From the NCBI GenBank assembly GCA_046590195.1, contig JBKJTP010000288.1, forward strand, positions 1 to 23,137: a stretch of 23,137 nt of DNA, written 5' to 3'. The DNA comes from JBKJTP01 sp046590195 (GTDB lineage Bacteria > Bacteroidota > Ignavibacteria > Palsa-1295). Shown here piece by piece: positions 5,891 through 15,445 of this stretch (position 1 is its first letter; each line of letters starts with the position of its first letter). A program made the translations under genes and the position numbers. Under the pieces are notes generated by a model. The model saw only the letters and a program-made list of their open reading frames with translations. It ran no database searches and was not told the origin of the DNA.

Positions 5891-8800
5891 CTAATCCGAA
5901 ACGATCATCTTCCTGACCATCGGTTTCTGTCCTACCACGTTGAATTCGTAGAAGTAAGTACCAGATCCGAATTGCGCGGCGTCAAGCCTCAACTCATAAA
6001 TGCCCTTCGCGTGCGATCTGCTGTCGATCGGCCTTGCGACCTCCCGGCCCGTAGCATCCATGACACGGATCGTGACGATGGCGTCATCCGAAGATACGTC
6101 GTACAAAATATCCGTTTGACCGCGACCTGTCCGGACGCCGAATGGATTTGGATGATTCTGCTGGATGGACGACGAGCCATTTGGGGCGCCATCACCCGCG
6201 ATGATCTGAGATGCGCCGCAGCTCGAATCGATGACGATGTTGCCATCGTTCATTGCTGCTACCAATTCTCGGGTGTCGAGATAATTCAGAAGCGTCAGTC
6301 GCAACGGAGTTTGCGCCGTGCGGTCGAGATCCTTCTTCGCCTGGAAGACGATCCTCAAGAGCGAACCCGGATCCCGAAGATCTGTCGAGGTACTGCTCAA
6401 TGTGAAGTCGATCCTGCCAGGTGTGCGTGTTGCGGCCGTATCGAGATTCCAATCAGCAGGCTCCATCAAGCCAACCTTCTCGATGGTCAAGAGATCGAGC
6501 AGCGTTGCATCATACTCAACAACTCCTTCGAAGTTGCGAGCGAAGATCTCCTGCGGGATCGCCGTCTTCAACTTCATTACAGCAAAGATCTTATCTCCTG
6601 GACGAGCGTAATAGTCACCGAAGCCGATATCGGTTAAGACTGGTGCCTTATCAAGAGCTCTAAGCTCGAGAGGATGCTCTGTACCGTCATCAAGTGTGAA
6701 GATGATCTGCGCTGTGCGTTGCGCAGCCTGGAGTGGCGTCGTTGCCAAGAAGCTAACGTTGAAGGTGCGAGACTCCGCTTCTTCAATAGTCGTGTCGCTT
6801 GCGATATCGAAGCTAAAGTCGTTGGCATTCGTCCCAGCCAGGCGAGCATCAGTTACGTGCATGAGCCAGTTGCCTTCGTTCGCTATCGTTGCTGGCAACG
6901 TTCTATCGTCGCCGACGACGATCGTCCCGAAGTCGATCAAGCTTTCCGCGAACTGCAGCTTTGGCTCGGCACCAATGCCGGTGATTAATAACGTATCCTC
7001 GCCATTGACGTCACCGCCCTTTGCGATAAGTATCGCGGAGTAATTACCAAGGTTCGTCGGTGCGAATGTCACCTCGATCGGTTTGAGCGAGCGGGAATTC
7101 ACCGTGATCTGACCGAGCGGCGAAGCTGTGATCGTTGGATCTGGTGGCGTGACCGATACGTCAAGTGCTGTCCTATCAGCAGACCAGGTATTAACGATAT
7201 GTGCTGACGCCTTTCTCACCTGTCCTACTCGAACCTTACCAAAATTGATATGTGTAGAATCTACACTGATGTATTGCGACTCGTCTTTGCCGATCAGCTT
7301 GACGATATACGTTGAGCTATCATCGAGGACGAACATCAGATCAGCTGTGTGGATCAGCTGCGGTGTGTTCGGCTTGAAGGTGATCGGATATGTGAGTGGT
7401 GCACCGCCTTCTGCTATCGAATCGTATGGCACCCCCGCCGTGGATAACGTAAACTCGCCGTACTCATCATTCGCGATGAAGACGCGAGCCTTCAAAAACC
7501 AGTCACCAATATTCTCGACGATAAGATTCTCAACCTTGTCCGATGGTGGTACCACAGTACCGAAATTGATCACTGTATCCGAGAACTTCGGAAGCGGAGC
7601 AGCCCCTGTTCCCTTCAACAGGATCGAATCCGTCTTAATGTCACCACCCCTTGCTACAAGGTAACCGGCGAAATCCCCCTTCGTCTGCGGCGCGAATGTC
7701 ACAGGGACTTCTCCCTGGCTCTTCTTGTCGACTGTTGCCGAAGACTGCGTGGTACTGAAATATGGTGGTGTCGAAGATATGTAAAGTGTACCAACGCTGA
7801 GGGTTGTATTTGACCCATTGGAAAGCGAAGCTGGCTTCGTCAGTCCGGACTTAACTCGAACCTTACCAAAGTCAACGGTCCGTTCTCCGAACTCTAGCAT
7901 CTGTGCCTGTTCTTTAGCAATCATCTGAACGCTATCGGCGCTGCCATCGCAATAGATCACCTTAAGCCATGCATGATACGTTCTGCCGGTTGCAGCATTC
8001 GTCTTGAATTCGACAGGAATGTTGACCTTATTGGAGAACGGATCGACGGTCGTCGGAAGCGCTGGGTTGGATGTCTTGACGGTAAAGTATGCAGCATCAG
8101 GTCCTGTCACGATGATATCGCAAACTTCCATCTTGTAGTCACCGGTGTCGCTAAGCGACGTAAATTGATTCTTCGACCACGCCGTCGGTACGATGCCGAA
8201 ATCAAGGATCGGCGGCTCAAATACTGCAATAGGCAGCACTCCTGTGCCTGTGACATAAACTGAATCGCGCTGGCCATTCACGTTGGTGTGAACCCATCCA
8301 CCAAATTGCTTGCGATCCGAAGGGCGGAAGGAAAGTCGCATCGAATCGAGCGTGTTTGGCAGCAGAGGCGTCACATCTAACGTATCATACCCGAAGACGC
8401 CTTCCGAACCAGCGTTCGGCTTGATCGTGATATCATTAAATGCCAATACCGCGTTGCTGTTGTTGTACATCGAAACGGTATCCCATTTCGTTGTACCAAC
8501 TTTGATGTAGCCGAAGTCCAGCAGGTTGCGCCCAAGCAGCATCTTCGGCTCAACCTCTATGCCCATTAGAAGCACTCTTCGAGAAGGCTTACCGTCATCG
8601 AGTGTTATGTCAACCCAACCCACACGAGAACCATCGGGTCCGGTCGTTGGCTCGAACTTGACATCGAATACCTTCGATTCCTTCGCATCAATGGTGAACT
8701 TTGTCTCGTTCGGAGTCATAGAATAGGCTGCCGAATTGGGACCGCCTAATCCGCAGTAAAGAATATTTGCGGTCATCGTGCCCGTGTTGCGGAGCGTGAA

Positions 8801-10099
8801 GCTTCGGAACGCTCGATCATTTCGTCTAACCGGACCAAAATCCAGGATCGTATCGCTAACGATGAGATTCGGTTCAGCGCCCTCTGCAAGCAGTATGACA
8901 GAATCTTGTGGGACGTTCTTGCCCTTGATCGTTACCACACCGCGATACTTGCGCTGCGCAGTTGGGGTAAAGCTGATCAGGAGCTGTCCCGTACTGTTCG
9001 GTGATACTCTGATCGGATTAGTCGTGCTTGGTACGACAGCACTAAAAAAGCCATTATCCCCAGTGAAGGCCGCGGAGGTGATCTCCAATACTCCGTTACC
9101 GCCATTATAAATGAACACAGGTCGCTGTTCGGTACGACCCACCCTTACTGGACCAAAGTTGACCGTGTCCTGCCCCAACGAAATACTCGGGGCGACGCCA
9201 TAGCCTGATAGCTGGACGACTTTTATTCGGTTGGCGCCGTCAGTATTCCTGCAATAAATGTAGAGGAAGGCATTTAGCTGACCGCGCGAACTTGGTGTGT
9301 AGGTGACGTTGAACTGATTGGCGTTCTCATCGGCCAATGCAAATGGAGCAGTGCGTTCCGAAATAACGGTAAAGTCTGATGCGGGATTTCCGCCGATACC
9401 CCTGATCCGGACGCTATCTACCAACAACGGATCTACCCCGTACGAAGCGATCGAGTCGGGCAAGGTACTACTCGAACCAATATTGACGTTGCCAAAGGGA
9501 AGAACTTGAGAGCGCATCGAGATGCCAGCGGTAAACTGGGCAAGTTCGATCGTGAGTGTGCCAGTGCCGTTACCGTAGTACGAATCCTTGTCAGCGAAGA
9601 TGCGAAAATTCAGTGGGATACCAAGACTCGTATGAAGACTTGTGTAATTGTGAGTACTCTGATAAGTGGTCTCGATAAACTTCACCGCCTCACCATTGGG
9701 CTTGAGGTCAGGTGATTCACGATTGAGCGCAACATAAAAATTATCAGTTCGCCCATTGAACGTTGGCGGGTTCACCAGCGGTAACGGAGTCGACCAGCCT
9801 GGGACCGGATCGTAGGTGTACTTGGCATCAATGCCTTTTCCTGCCTGACCTGAGTAGAGACCGAAGGTGCCCTTGTATTTTGCCTGGATCTGAAATCCAG
9901 CTGCAAGCGTCATCTTGGTAGGCTTCCACGACTTGGAATTCGCGTTCACTTTTACCGTATCACGTGGAGTCTTTCGTCTCCATTGAGCGCTAAGCTCAGA
10001 GGGATCGATCAGAAAGAAGCCAACCAATACTGCCAGCAGCACAGCACCTGATAAGTAAGCGCGCACTAGGGGATGATCGGGAGTAAGGATGTTGGACAT
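5891..10099 (-). CDS. Giant surface protein: nine ASH repeats, cohesin-like module and T9SS sorting domain
   Basis: The product is 1402 aa. Residues 1-39 are a signal peptide (hydrophobic 18-30, cleavage near LSAQ/W). A unique N-terminal region (about 40-198) precedes nine tandem Ig-like ASH/choice-of-anchor-D repeats of 102-113 aa. Each opens with an xFG(x)V strand, at about 201, 314, 420, 528, 632, 742, 845, 951 and 1056. From repeat 2 onward two sub-types alternate. Residues about 1156-1290 resemble a cohesin domain (GDKIFAVMKLKT, FEGVVEYDATLLDL, GSLLRIVFQA, DGNIVI). A type A T9SS domain follows (QNHPNPFG at 1314-1321, DATGREV, GTYFYEF, final VRKMIVSD). It is expected to be exported across the outer membrane and attached to the surface as an adhesive or scaffold protein. 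The frame stays open to 10456 upstream, but the ATG at 10099 puts the signal peptide at the N-terminus. Confidence 0.93.
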   Translation of the reverse strand: MSNILTPDHPLVRAYLSGAVLLAVLVGFFLIDPSELSAQWRRKTPRDTVKVNANSKSWKPTKMTLAAGFQIQAKYKGTFGLYSGQAGKGIDAKYTYDPVPGWSTPLPLVNPPTFNGRTDNFYVALNRESPDLKPNGEAVKFIETTYQSTHNYTSLHTSLGIPLNFRIFADKDSYYGNGTGTLTIELAQFTAGISMRSQVLPFGNVNIGSSSTLPDSIASYGVDPLLVDSVRIRGIGGNPASDFTVISERTAPFALADENANQFNVTYTPSSRGQLNAFLYIYCRNTDGANRIKVVQLSGYGVAPSISLGQDTVNFGPVRVGRTEQRPVFIYNGGNGVLEITSAAFTGDNGFFSAVVPSTTNPIRVSPNSTGQLLISFTPTAQRKYRGVVTIKGKNVPQDSVILLAEGAEPNLIVSDTILDFGPVRRNDRAFRSFTLRNTGTMTANILYCGLGGPNSAAYSMTPNETKFTIDAKESKVFDVKFEPTTGPDGSRVGWVDITLDDGKPSRRVLLMGIEVEPKMLLGRNLLDFGYIKVGTTKWDTVSMYNNSNAVLAFNDITIKPNAGSEGVFGYDTLDVTPLLPNTLDSMRLSFRPSDRKQFGGWVHTNVNGQRDSVYVTGTGVLPIAVFEPPILDFGIVPTAWSKNQFTSLSDTGDYKMEVCDIIVTGPDAAYFTVKTSNPALPTTVDPFSNKVNIPVEFKTNAATGRTYHAWLKVIYCDGSADSVQMIAKEQAQMLEFGERTVDFGKVRVKSGLTKPASLSNGSNTTLSVGTLYISSTPPYFSTTQSSATVDKKSQGEVPVTFAPQTKGDFAGYLVARGGDIKTDSILLKGTGAAPLPKFSDTVINFGTVVPPSDKVENLIVENIGDWFLKARVFIANDEYGEFTLSTAGVPYDSIAEGGAPLTYPITFKPNTPQLIHTADLMFVLDDSSTYIVKLIGKDESQYISVDSTHINFGKVRVGQVRKASAHIVNTWSADRTALDVSVTPPDPTITASPLGQITVNSRSLKPIEVTFAPTNLGNYSAILIAKGGDVNGEDTLLITGIGAEPKLQFAESLIDFGTIVVGDDRTLPATIANEGNWLMHVTDARLAGTNANDFSFDIASDTTIEEAESRTFNVSFLATTPLQAAQRTAQIIFTLDDGTEHPLELRALDKAPVLTDIGFGDYYARPGDKIFAVMKLKTAIPQEIFARNFEGVVEYDATLLDLLTIEKVGLMEPADWNLDTAATRTPGRIDFTLSSTSTDLRDPGSLLRIVFQAKKDLDRTAQTPLRLTLLNYLDTRELVAAMNDGNIVIDSSCGASQIIAGDGAPNGSSSIQQNHPNPFGVRTGRGQTDILYDVSSDDAIVTIRVMDATGREVARPIDSRSHAKGIYELRLDAAQFGSGTYFYEFNVVGQKPMVRKMIVSD

Positions 10100-10605
10100 A
10101 AATGTTACTGCTCGAGATCGCGAGTAGCCTGTTGGCAGAGTTCTGCGTAATGCTAACATATCTGTTAACTTGGGCGTATAGAACAAGGGCATTTGTGAGG
10201 CATAGTTACAGCAGACGAGCTGAATATCCTCACCTTTCTTTCGCTCGTCTACTAAACGGGCGAATGACTTGCGAAAAAAACACACAAAGTTGGGCGCACT
10301 GTGCGTATACACAGAGTCCTGGTGGGCGAATGCAGGATGGGAGTCATACTCTGTCAATGGCTGGAAGCGATACGTGTGGGCGTTTCTTCCGGCGACTGTC
10401 AGGGCATAACCTGTTTGAGAGACTACACGGCTAACGATTCGAACGTTTCGCTCCAAAAATGAACAAAACGGACAAAGTTCACAGAAAGCCGGAATAGGCT
10501 AACTTCCCCACAAGGCAACAGGTTTCCACACGAAGGAAAAGTATTCTACTCACCGGAAAAGGCGTACTTCAACCACGATCCTAGACTATCCTATTAGCAA
10601 AGCAA
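10100..10605. other. 506-bp divergent intergenic region
   Basis: The region lies between the starts of the giant surface protein (-) and the NDUFA9-like gene (+). Its minus strand is open as an extension of the giant gene, but the translation shows no signal peptide or domain and is treated as non-coding. On the minus strand there are three one-mismatch -7 boxes of the form nAnnTTTG (CAACTTTG, CATTTTTG, GAACTTTG) at about 10280, 10460 and 10478. An imperfect palindrome AACGATTCGAACGTT lies at about 10433-10447. No RNA gene was recognised. Confidence 0.4.
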
Positions 10606-11535
10606 ATGAAAGTACTTCTCCCAGGCATTGCCGGATTCGTCGGCAAAGTGGTCTTGAGACATTTGGTAGCGAATGGTCACGAGGTCATCGGCATCATCCG
10701 ATCGGACAAAGATCGCCAGCAGATCGACAATGGGACTACCGCTAATTTGATCATTGGGGATGTCACTGATCCCAGCGCTTTGCGCCAGGCAGTCCCGGAT
10801 CTGGATGCGGTGATATACCTCCCAGGGTTGCTTCGAGAATTCCCATCCAAGAGGGTTACTTTCAAAAGTGTCCACGCCGATGGCGTCAAGAATCTGCTTG
10901 AAGTGGCAAAGTCGAAAGGCGCGACCAGATGGGTACAGATGTCGGCGCTAGGCGTTGGCAAGGGTCATCACACGGGCTATTACGACACGAAGCTTACCGG
11001 CGAAGCACATGTCAAGCGTAGCGATCTCCAATGGACGATCTTTCGGCCGTCAGTGATATTCAGTGAAGATTACGATCCTCGCCCGAATTTCGTCTCTGAG
11101 CTCGGCAACGTCATTGCAAAGGCTCCTGTGCTTCCAGCCTTTGGTAATGGGAAGTATCGACTACAACCTGTTGCGCTTGATGTTCTGGCGAAGGCGATGG
11201 TCGATTCGCTGACACAACCAGAAACCTACGGTCAAACGTACGAAGTGGGTGGCCCCGACAAATTAACCTACCGTGAGATCTTGAAAACGATCGCCACAGC
11301 TCGGGGCATGAGCACAAAGCCAATAGTGAGCATCCCCTTTGGGCCTGTAAGGTTTGCAGCGTCGCTCTTCGATAAGTTTGCTTTCTTCCCTGTTACTCGC
11401 GATCAACTGACGATGCTTGAACACGAGAACGTGGTCGAGAGCGACGCAGACATCTCGATGTTCGATAACACATTCCATCCTCGCACAGTACGATTTGCGG
11501 ATGGGGTGCGCAGCTACTTCGCTGGAAAGCGCTAA
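10606..11535 (+). CDS. NAD(P)-binding NDUFA9-like atypical SDR protein
   Basis: The 309-aa cytoplasmic product opens with a dinucleotide-binding loop GIAGFVG (7-13, glycines G7, G10, G13), with Pro6 where the family often has Gly or Ala. DVTDPSALRQAVPDLDAVIYLPG (52-74) is the Asp-loop and the strand that follows it. WVQMSALGVG and YYDTKLTGE carry a Y-x3-K-like pair, and WTIFRPSVIF is characteristic of the NDUFA9/NmrA-like atypical SDRs. VGGPDKLTYREI then matches the usual C-terminal domain entry. Bacterial members are commonly annotated 'complex I NDUFA9 subunit family protein', although most genomes give no evidence that they belong to complex I; some act as quinone- or lipid-linked reductases. 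It stands alone on its strand and ends 14 bp before the convergent SDR gene. No Shine-Dalgarno or consensus -7 box was found. Confidence 0.88.
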   Translation: MKVLLPGIAGFVGKVVLRHLVANGHEVIGIIRSDKDRQQIDNGTTANLIIGDVTDPSALRQAVPDLDAVIYLPGLLREFPSKRVTFKSVHADGVKNLLEVAKSKGATRWVQMSALGVGKGHHTGYYDTKLTGEAHVKRSDLQWTIFRPSVIFSEDYDPRPNFVSELGNVIAKAPVLPAFGNGKYRLQPVALDVLAKAMVDSLTQPETYGQTYEVGGPDKLTYREILKTIATARGMSTKPIVSIPFGPVRFAASLFDKFAFFPVTRDQLTMLEHENVVESDADISMFDNTFHPRTVRFADGVRSYFAGKR

Positions 11536-11549
11536 CGGCTAGGATCGAG

Positions 11550-12263
11550 TTATTTAGGATTCGTCGGTCTGATATCGAGCTCCGAAATGTCAGCGTGCTG
11601 CGGGAGCGCGATCGCCGCTAAGACTGCGTTCGCGATATCCTCTGAGTGCAAGGCCTTCTGAGCCATCTGCGGGCCGACGCCTGCTCGCTCGAAGAAGTGT
11701 GTGTCAACGCTGCCTGGAAAAAGAGTAATAACGCGTATGTTATCCTCTCGCACTTCCAGGAATAACGATTGCATCATGCCACGAACAGCATATTTAGAAG
11801 CGCAATAGGCGGCACCTCCATTAAAGCCATTCTTCCCAGCCAATGAGCTGATGGTTATAATGCTGCCGCTCTTACGAGCACGCATCGCGGGCAGTAATGC
11901 TTTTGTTATTAGGAACACGCCACGAAGATTGGTATTCAAAACGGCCTTCCATGCATCAGTGGCAAGATCCTGAACCTGTGCAAACTTGCCAAATCCGGCG
12001 TTGTTGATCAGCACATCGACGTGTCCCATCTCACGCTGCACGTAATCTGCAAAGAACGTCACCTCATCTTCGCGTGAGACGTCGCATTCTTCCGCGATGA
12101 TCGCAGCATCTGGAAATGTTGCCAGCAGCCCATCTCTCACTGCATCGATCTCGCTACGTGATCGCGAACAGATCGCCAGCTTCTCAATGGGTTGCGATGA
12201 GAGCAAGGCCTGTGCTATCGCTAGTCCGATGCCTTTAGATGCTCCTGTTATGACGACGTTCAT
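11550..12263 (-). CDS. Classical short-chain dehydrogenase/reductase
   Basis: The 237-aa NAD(P)H-dependent oxidoreductase shows all classical SDR motifs: cofactor loop TGASKGIG (6-13), NNAG (87-90), active-site serine in TISSLAG (S139/S140) and the catalytic Y153-x3-K157 (YCASK). FPGSVDTHF (182-190) is the post-catalytic PG motif. The order and length resemble the 3-oxoacyl-ACP reductase/sepiapterin reductase-like groups; the substrate is not determinable. Its ATG overlaps the stop of the patatin-like gene by one base (TGATG), so the two are translationally coupled and probably act together or need fixed stoichiometry. A role in reducing a lipid-derived product is an inference from that pairing only. 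Confidence 0.93.
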   Translation of the reverse strand: MNVVITGASKGIGLAIAQALLSSQPIEKLAICSRSRSEIDAVRDGLLATFPDAAIIAEECDVSREDEVTFFADYVQREMGHVDVLINNAGFGKFAQVQDLATDAWKAVLNTNLRGVFLITKALLPAMRARKSGSIITISSLAGKNGFNGGAAYCASKYAVRGMMQSLFLEVREDNIRVITLFPGSVDTHFFERAGVGPQMAQKALHSEDIANAVLAAIALPQHADISELDIRPTNPK

Positions 12264-14851
12264 CAGTAGGTAAGTGAGCCGATGGAGAAATAAAATCGTG
12301 GACGATTGAAATGGATCGGTCGATCCCCTCCGCTCACGAAGCGGAAATTCTCACCAATACCGAATCGTGCAAGACCAAAAGGTGTCTTCAAGCCGACCTG
12401 AATACCGATACCGTGTACCAGGGCTTCGAACTTGATCGCCTGCGGGATAAGCCATGTTGCACCCATATCATATCTCAGGGATACGAATGTAGGAAAGAAT
12501 AGCACATGCGGTATCCCGATCTGATAGGTGATATTTGTCACGAACATTTGCCGGCCGCGTGACTCATACTCGTTGAGGCCGAAGAAAGACTCTATCCCAC
12601 CAAGCGCGAATTGCTCCTGTCGTGGAAGTGTAAGATCCCCAAAGCCTACTGATACGCGAGGTATGAGTTTATGCAATGGAGAGAGCGACAAGACTTGTTC
12701 GGCTACTCCAGCAAGTTTTGTAAAACCGACTTCGCTGCCCAGGAAATCTGCAGCGGTTTCGGAAGACCCAGTCAAGTACGTGCCTTGCGTGGGATATGCT
12801 CGATCGTCACGAGTGTCGTAAATGATATCTGCTCGAAGGGTGCTGATCCTCTGAGATTCAAGCGTGTTCCTATCAGCCGTTGAAAAGCTGCGCTGCTGCT
12901 CGTATCGATATTCAGCAGTCATTGCAGCCACTCGCCCGACTTGTCCTCCAGATTTCACTCGCAATCCCCAGTCTCTTGACTCGCGTACGCTCCCGTCAAC
13001 ATTGGAAATGATCCGGCCTTTATCAAAGTCGAGCGTCGTCAGGTACACCGGGATGTCTTTGTAACCCATGAAAGCTTGCAACATAAATGTCGCCGTTGTC
13101 CTAAAGAGGCGGGGTGCATTGAATGTTGCCGCGAGTCTTCTCGACTGCGGACCAAGATGCCCCTTAAGAGAAAAGTTGGTTGCGGATCCCAGCACATTCT
13201 CGTTCGCAAGCTCAGACCAGAACTGCGTGCCGAATTCATTATCTGCGAGCACTCCAAGACGAAGGACATTTGCTGCCTTAGGTTGAACAGTGAGGATGAT
13301 ATCCCAATTCGGTTGAGCCGTGAATGACGCTGTTGCTGCCGGACTGTGCTGCAACACAACATATTTTACACTATCTACCCTACTCGTCTGAGCGATCTCA
13401 ATACTAACGAACTCGAAGATCTCCGTCCCGATGAGATTCTGGATCCCCCTTTCTGCCTCGGCTGCTTTGAACGTCTCTCCTTCCGAGAAGGGAAGTTCGC
13501 GTAGCACCACGTCGGGATGAATGGAAGGATCGCCCTCAAGCCTGATACTACGTATCACCCCTGGATCGACGTACACGTCGGCCCATCCGTTTCGAGGATA
13601 AAGTACGATGCTATCAATTTGTGCGAGGCTAAGCCCTTTCTTGCGTGCGAGCCGAATGATATGGGATTCAAGATCAGCTCGTACTGTCGAACGCAGCAGC
13701 GGCTTGCCATTCATTAGCAATGGCAGCGTCCGTAAGCTGTCGACGACGTCTACACCATACACACGAAGCTGTAAGAGTTGGGGAAGTAAGGTGTCAGCCG
13801 GGTGCGCTATGTTGGGCGGCGCTGATCGTTGGATCTCGGCAAGCATCTGACGGGCCGAAACTCGACCGGCCTCTACCATTTCAGCGATCTTGTCAAAATC
13901 GTCTGACGCTATTTCTGGGGAGATGACTACATCTGCTTTTGCAAGATCGGTCTTTGATTGGCGCATCATCATCAGCATCACTGCCTGATCTGCCACGTCC
14001 CAGGGGTTCTGTATCTCCTCTCGCTTTCTCAGGCGGCTGGTAGTATTGCTTGCAACAATCAGCGGAGCGCCAGAGAGCTTTGCGATGTCGACTGGAATAT
14101 TCGAGATCAGCCCACCATCAACCAAGATCCCAGAATCATTAATGACAGGATTGAACATGATCGGCCAGGTAGCACTTGCACGAAGCGCTGCTGTAAGATC
14201 GCCCGATGACATGAGCTTTCTTGTGCCCGAGACGATGTCCGTTGCCACCGCGACAAACGGCACTTTGGTCTGCCGAAGAAAATCAGATGGGACTCCGTAG
14301 GGTGCATTGATCACCATCGAGTTCAGGAGCATCGTCCAACGCTGGCCATTCGAGAGACCCTTCGGCAGCACTGGCTCGAGAAAACCATTGAACCGCAACG
14401 AGAGTAGCGCATCGTCCTGATCCTTTTGATTGATCATGCGCTCGACCCTGCGAGCGTCATCATCGATGCCTAGGATGTCCTGCCAGTTGGTATTAACCGC
14501 GAATTGCTCTAGCTCCTTCGGTGAATAGCCTGCAGCGTACAGGCCTCCGATCGAAGCACCGATACTTGTGCCCACGATAAGATCGATCTTTATCCCAGCC
14601 GAATCAAGCACGTCAAGCACACCGATATGCGCAAAGCCTCTCGCCCCGCCGCCAGAGAGGACCAGCGCAAGTCCTGGACTTTTTCCTGCGAAGAATTGGG
14701 AGATCCGCTGCTCGTCGATCGTCGAGCCCTGTGTCGGCGGGACTTGAGCAAAAGCGACACGCGCTTGCCCACCAAGCACAACGGCAAGGGCGATCAACGA
14801 TCGTGTGAGAACGAAGCGGGTGATAACGAAGCAGGTAGCGCGGGCAGGCAT
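12263..14851 (-). CDS. Patatin-like phospholipase with POTRA and outer-membrane beta-barrel (type Vd-like)
   Basis: The 862-aa product has a long signal peptide (1-36, ending AFA/Q). Its patatin domain (about 60-300) has the oxyanion loop GGGARG (67-72), the nucleophile elbow GTSIG (94-98, Ser96) and the dyad Asp in DGG (D245). A POTRA-like segment lies at about 415-510 (GVIRSIRLEGDPSIHPDVVLRELPFSEGETF). A BamA/Omp85-type 16-strand barrel fills about 515-862, with FALGGIESFFGLNEYESRG near the end and an aromatic C-terminal residue (SIGSLTY). The layout matches the PlpD family: a lipase or esterase carried by its own outer-membrane barrel, with phospholipase A1-type activity known in some members. 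All catalytic residues are intact. It is the first gene of a two-gene unit with the SDR. Confidence 0.95.
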   Translation of the reverse strand: MPARATCFVITRFVLTRSLIALAVVLGGQARVAFAQVPPTQGSTIDEQRISQFFAGKSPGLALVLSGGGARGFAHIGVLDVLDSAGIKIDLIVGTSIGASIGGLYAAGYSPKELEQFAVNTNWQDILGIDDDARRVERMINQKDQDDALLSLRFNGFLEPVLPKGLSNGQRWTMLLNSMVINAPYGVPSDFLRQTKVPFVAVATDIVSGTRKLMSSGDLTAALRASATWPIMFNPVINDSGILVDGGLISNIPVDIAKLSGAPLIVASNTTSRLRKREEIQNPWDVADQAVMLMMMRQSKTDLAKADVVISPEIASDDFDKIAEMVEAGRVSARQMLAEIQRSAPPNIAHPADTLLPQLLQLRVYGVDVVDSLRTLPLLMNGKPLLRSTVRADLESHIIRLARKKGLSLAQIDSIVLYPRNGWADVYVDPGVIRSIRLEGDPSIHPDVVLRELPFSEGETFKAAEAERGIQNLIGTEIFEFVSIEIAQTSRVDSVKYVVLQHSPAATASFTAQPNWDIILTVQPKAANVLRLGVLADNEFGTQFWSELANENVLGSATNFSLKGHLGPQSRRLAATFNAPRLFRTTATFMLQAFMGYKDIPVYLTTLDFDKGRIISNVDGSVRESRDWGLRVKSGGQVGRVAAMTAEYRYEQQRSFSTADRNTLESQRISTLRADIIYDTRDDRAYPTQGTYLTGSSETAADFLGSEVGFTKLAGVAEQVLSLSPLHKLIPRVSVGFGDLTLPRQEQFALGGIESFFGLNEYESRGRQMFVTNITYQIGIPHVLFFPTFVSLRYDMGATWLIPQAIKFEALVHGIGIQVGLKTPFGLARFGIGENFRFVSGGDRPIHFNRPRFYFSIGSLTY

Positions 14852-14986
14852 CGACGAAATGAACAGCAGCAGCGTCGAAAATAATAGGGAAAAGTGCAGC
14901 CGACTTTATGCCTCTTGTGGAATGGCTTGGTGCGCATCCTTCGTTTTCGCTATCAGCGTGCGCAGATCTTCTTAATCCTATCACCG
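14852..14986. promoter_or_regulatory. Divergent promoter region between patatin-like and Nudix genes
   Basis: These 135 bp lie between divergent starts. On the minus strand TATTTTCG, one base from TAnnTTTG, lies about 30 nt before the ATG at 14851. On the plus strand no consensus box is seen before 14987. Confidence 0.35.
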
Positions 14987-15445
14987 ATGCCCGATATCGT
15001 TTCGAAAATGGTCCAAGTCCATATTGCTCGATTCATGAGCGATCGGATCGAGTATCTCCTGCTTCAAAGATCGGATGACGAAACCGTGTACCCAGGCATC
15101 TGGCAAGTGGTGACTGGTGGAATCGAAGAGGGTGAAACCGCTGAAGCTGCTGCCAAACGAGAGCTCATGGAAGAGACGGGCCTGACCCATGAGACCATGT
15201 GGGCCGCACCGTTCGTTGCCAGCTTCTTTGATGCTACGCGAGATGCGATACATCTGGTCCCGGTCTTCGCCGTCGTCGTTTCTTCCGAAACGGAGCCCAG
15301 GTTGTCTGATGAGCATAAGGACTTCATCTGGGCCGATTATGACGAGGCGCAGAAGCGGCTCGTTTTCCCAACTCATCACGAAGGGACTCGTATCGCTCGC
15401 GACTATCTGCTTGCTGCAGACACGATGCCATTTATGAAGTTGTAG
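14987..15445 (+). CDS. Nudix hydrolase
   Basis: The 152-aa cytosolic enzyme hydrolyses a nucleoside diphosphate linked to another group, using a divalent metal. The complete Nudix box G-x5-E-x7-RELMEE-x-GL spans residues 44-66, and the metal ligands E59, E62 and E63 are present. The N-terminal beta strand (VQVHIARF) and LLLQRSDDETVYPGIWQVVTGG are typical of the dihydroneopterin-triphosphate pyrophosphatase (NudB)-like group, and the later HKDFIWADYDEA segment fits too. The substrate is therefore suggested, not shown. The ATG at 14987 is chosen; a second Met (15008) directly before the first strand is an alternative. The frame is open further upstream to 14894, but that part has no similarity to the fold. 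It is followed by the PfkB gene after 56 bp, which has its own promoter box. Confidence 0.9.
   Translation: MPDIVSKMVQVHIARFMSDRIEYLLLQRSDDETVYPGIWQVVTGGIEEGETAEAAAKRELMEETGLTHETMWAAPFVASFFDATRDAIHLVPVFAVVVSSETEPRLSDEHKDFIWADYDEAQKRLVFPTHHEGTRIARDYLLAADTMPFMKL

Noticed and set aside
10100..10456. In-frame 119-codon upstream extension of the giant surface protein
   Set aside because: It would bury the signal peptide at internal position 120 or later and shows no motif; the ATG at 10099 gives a normal signal peptide.
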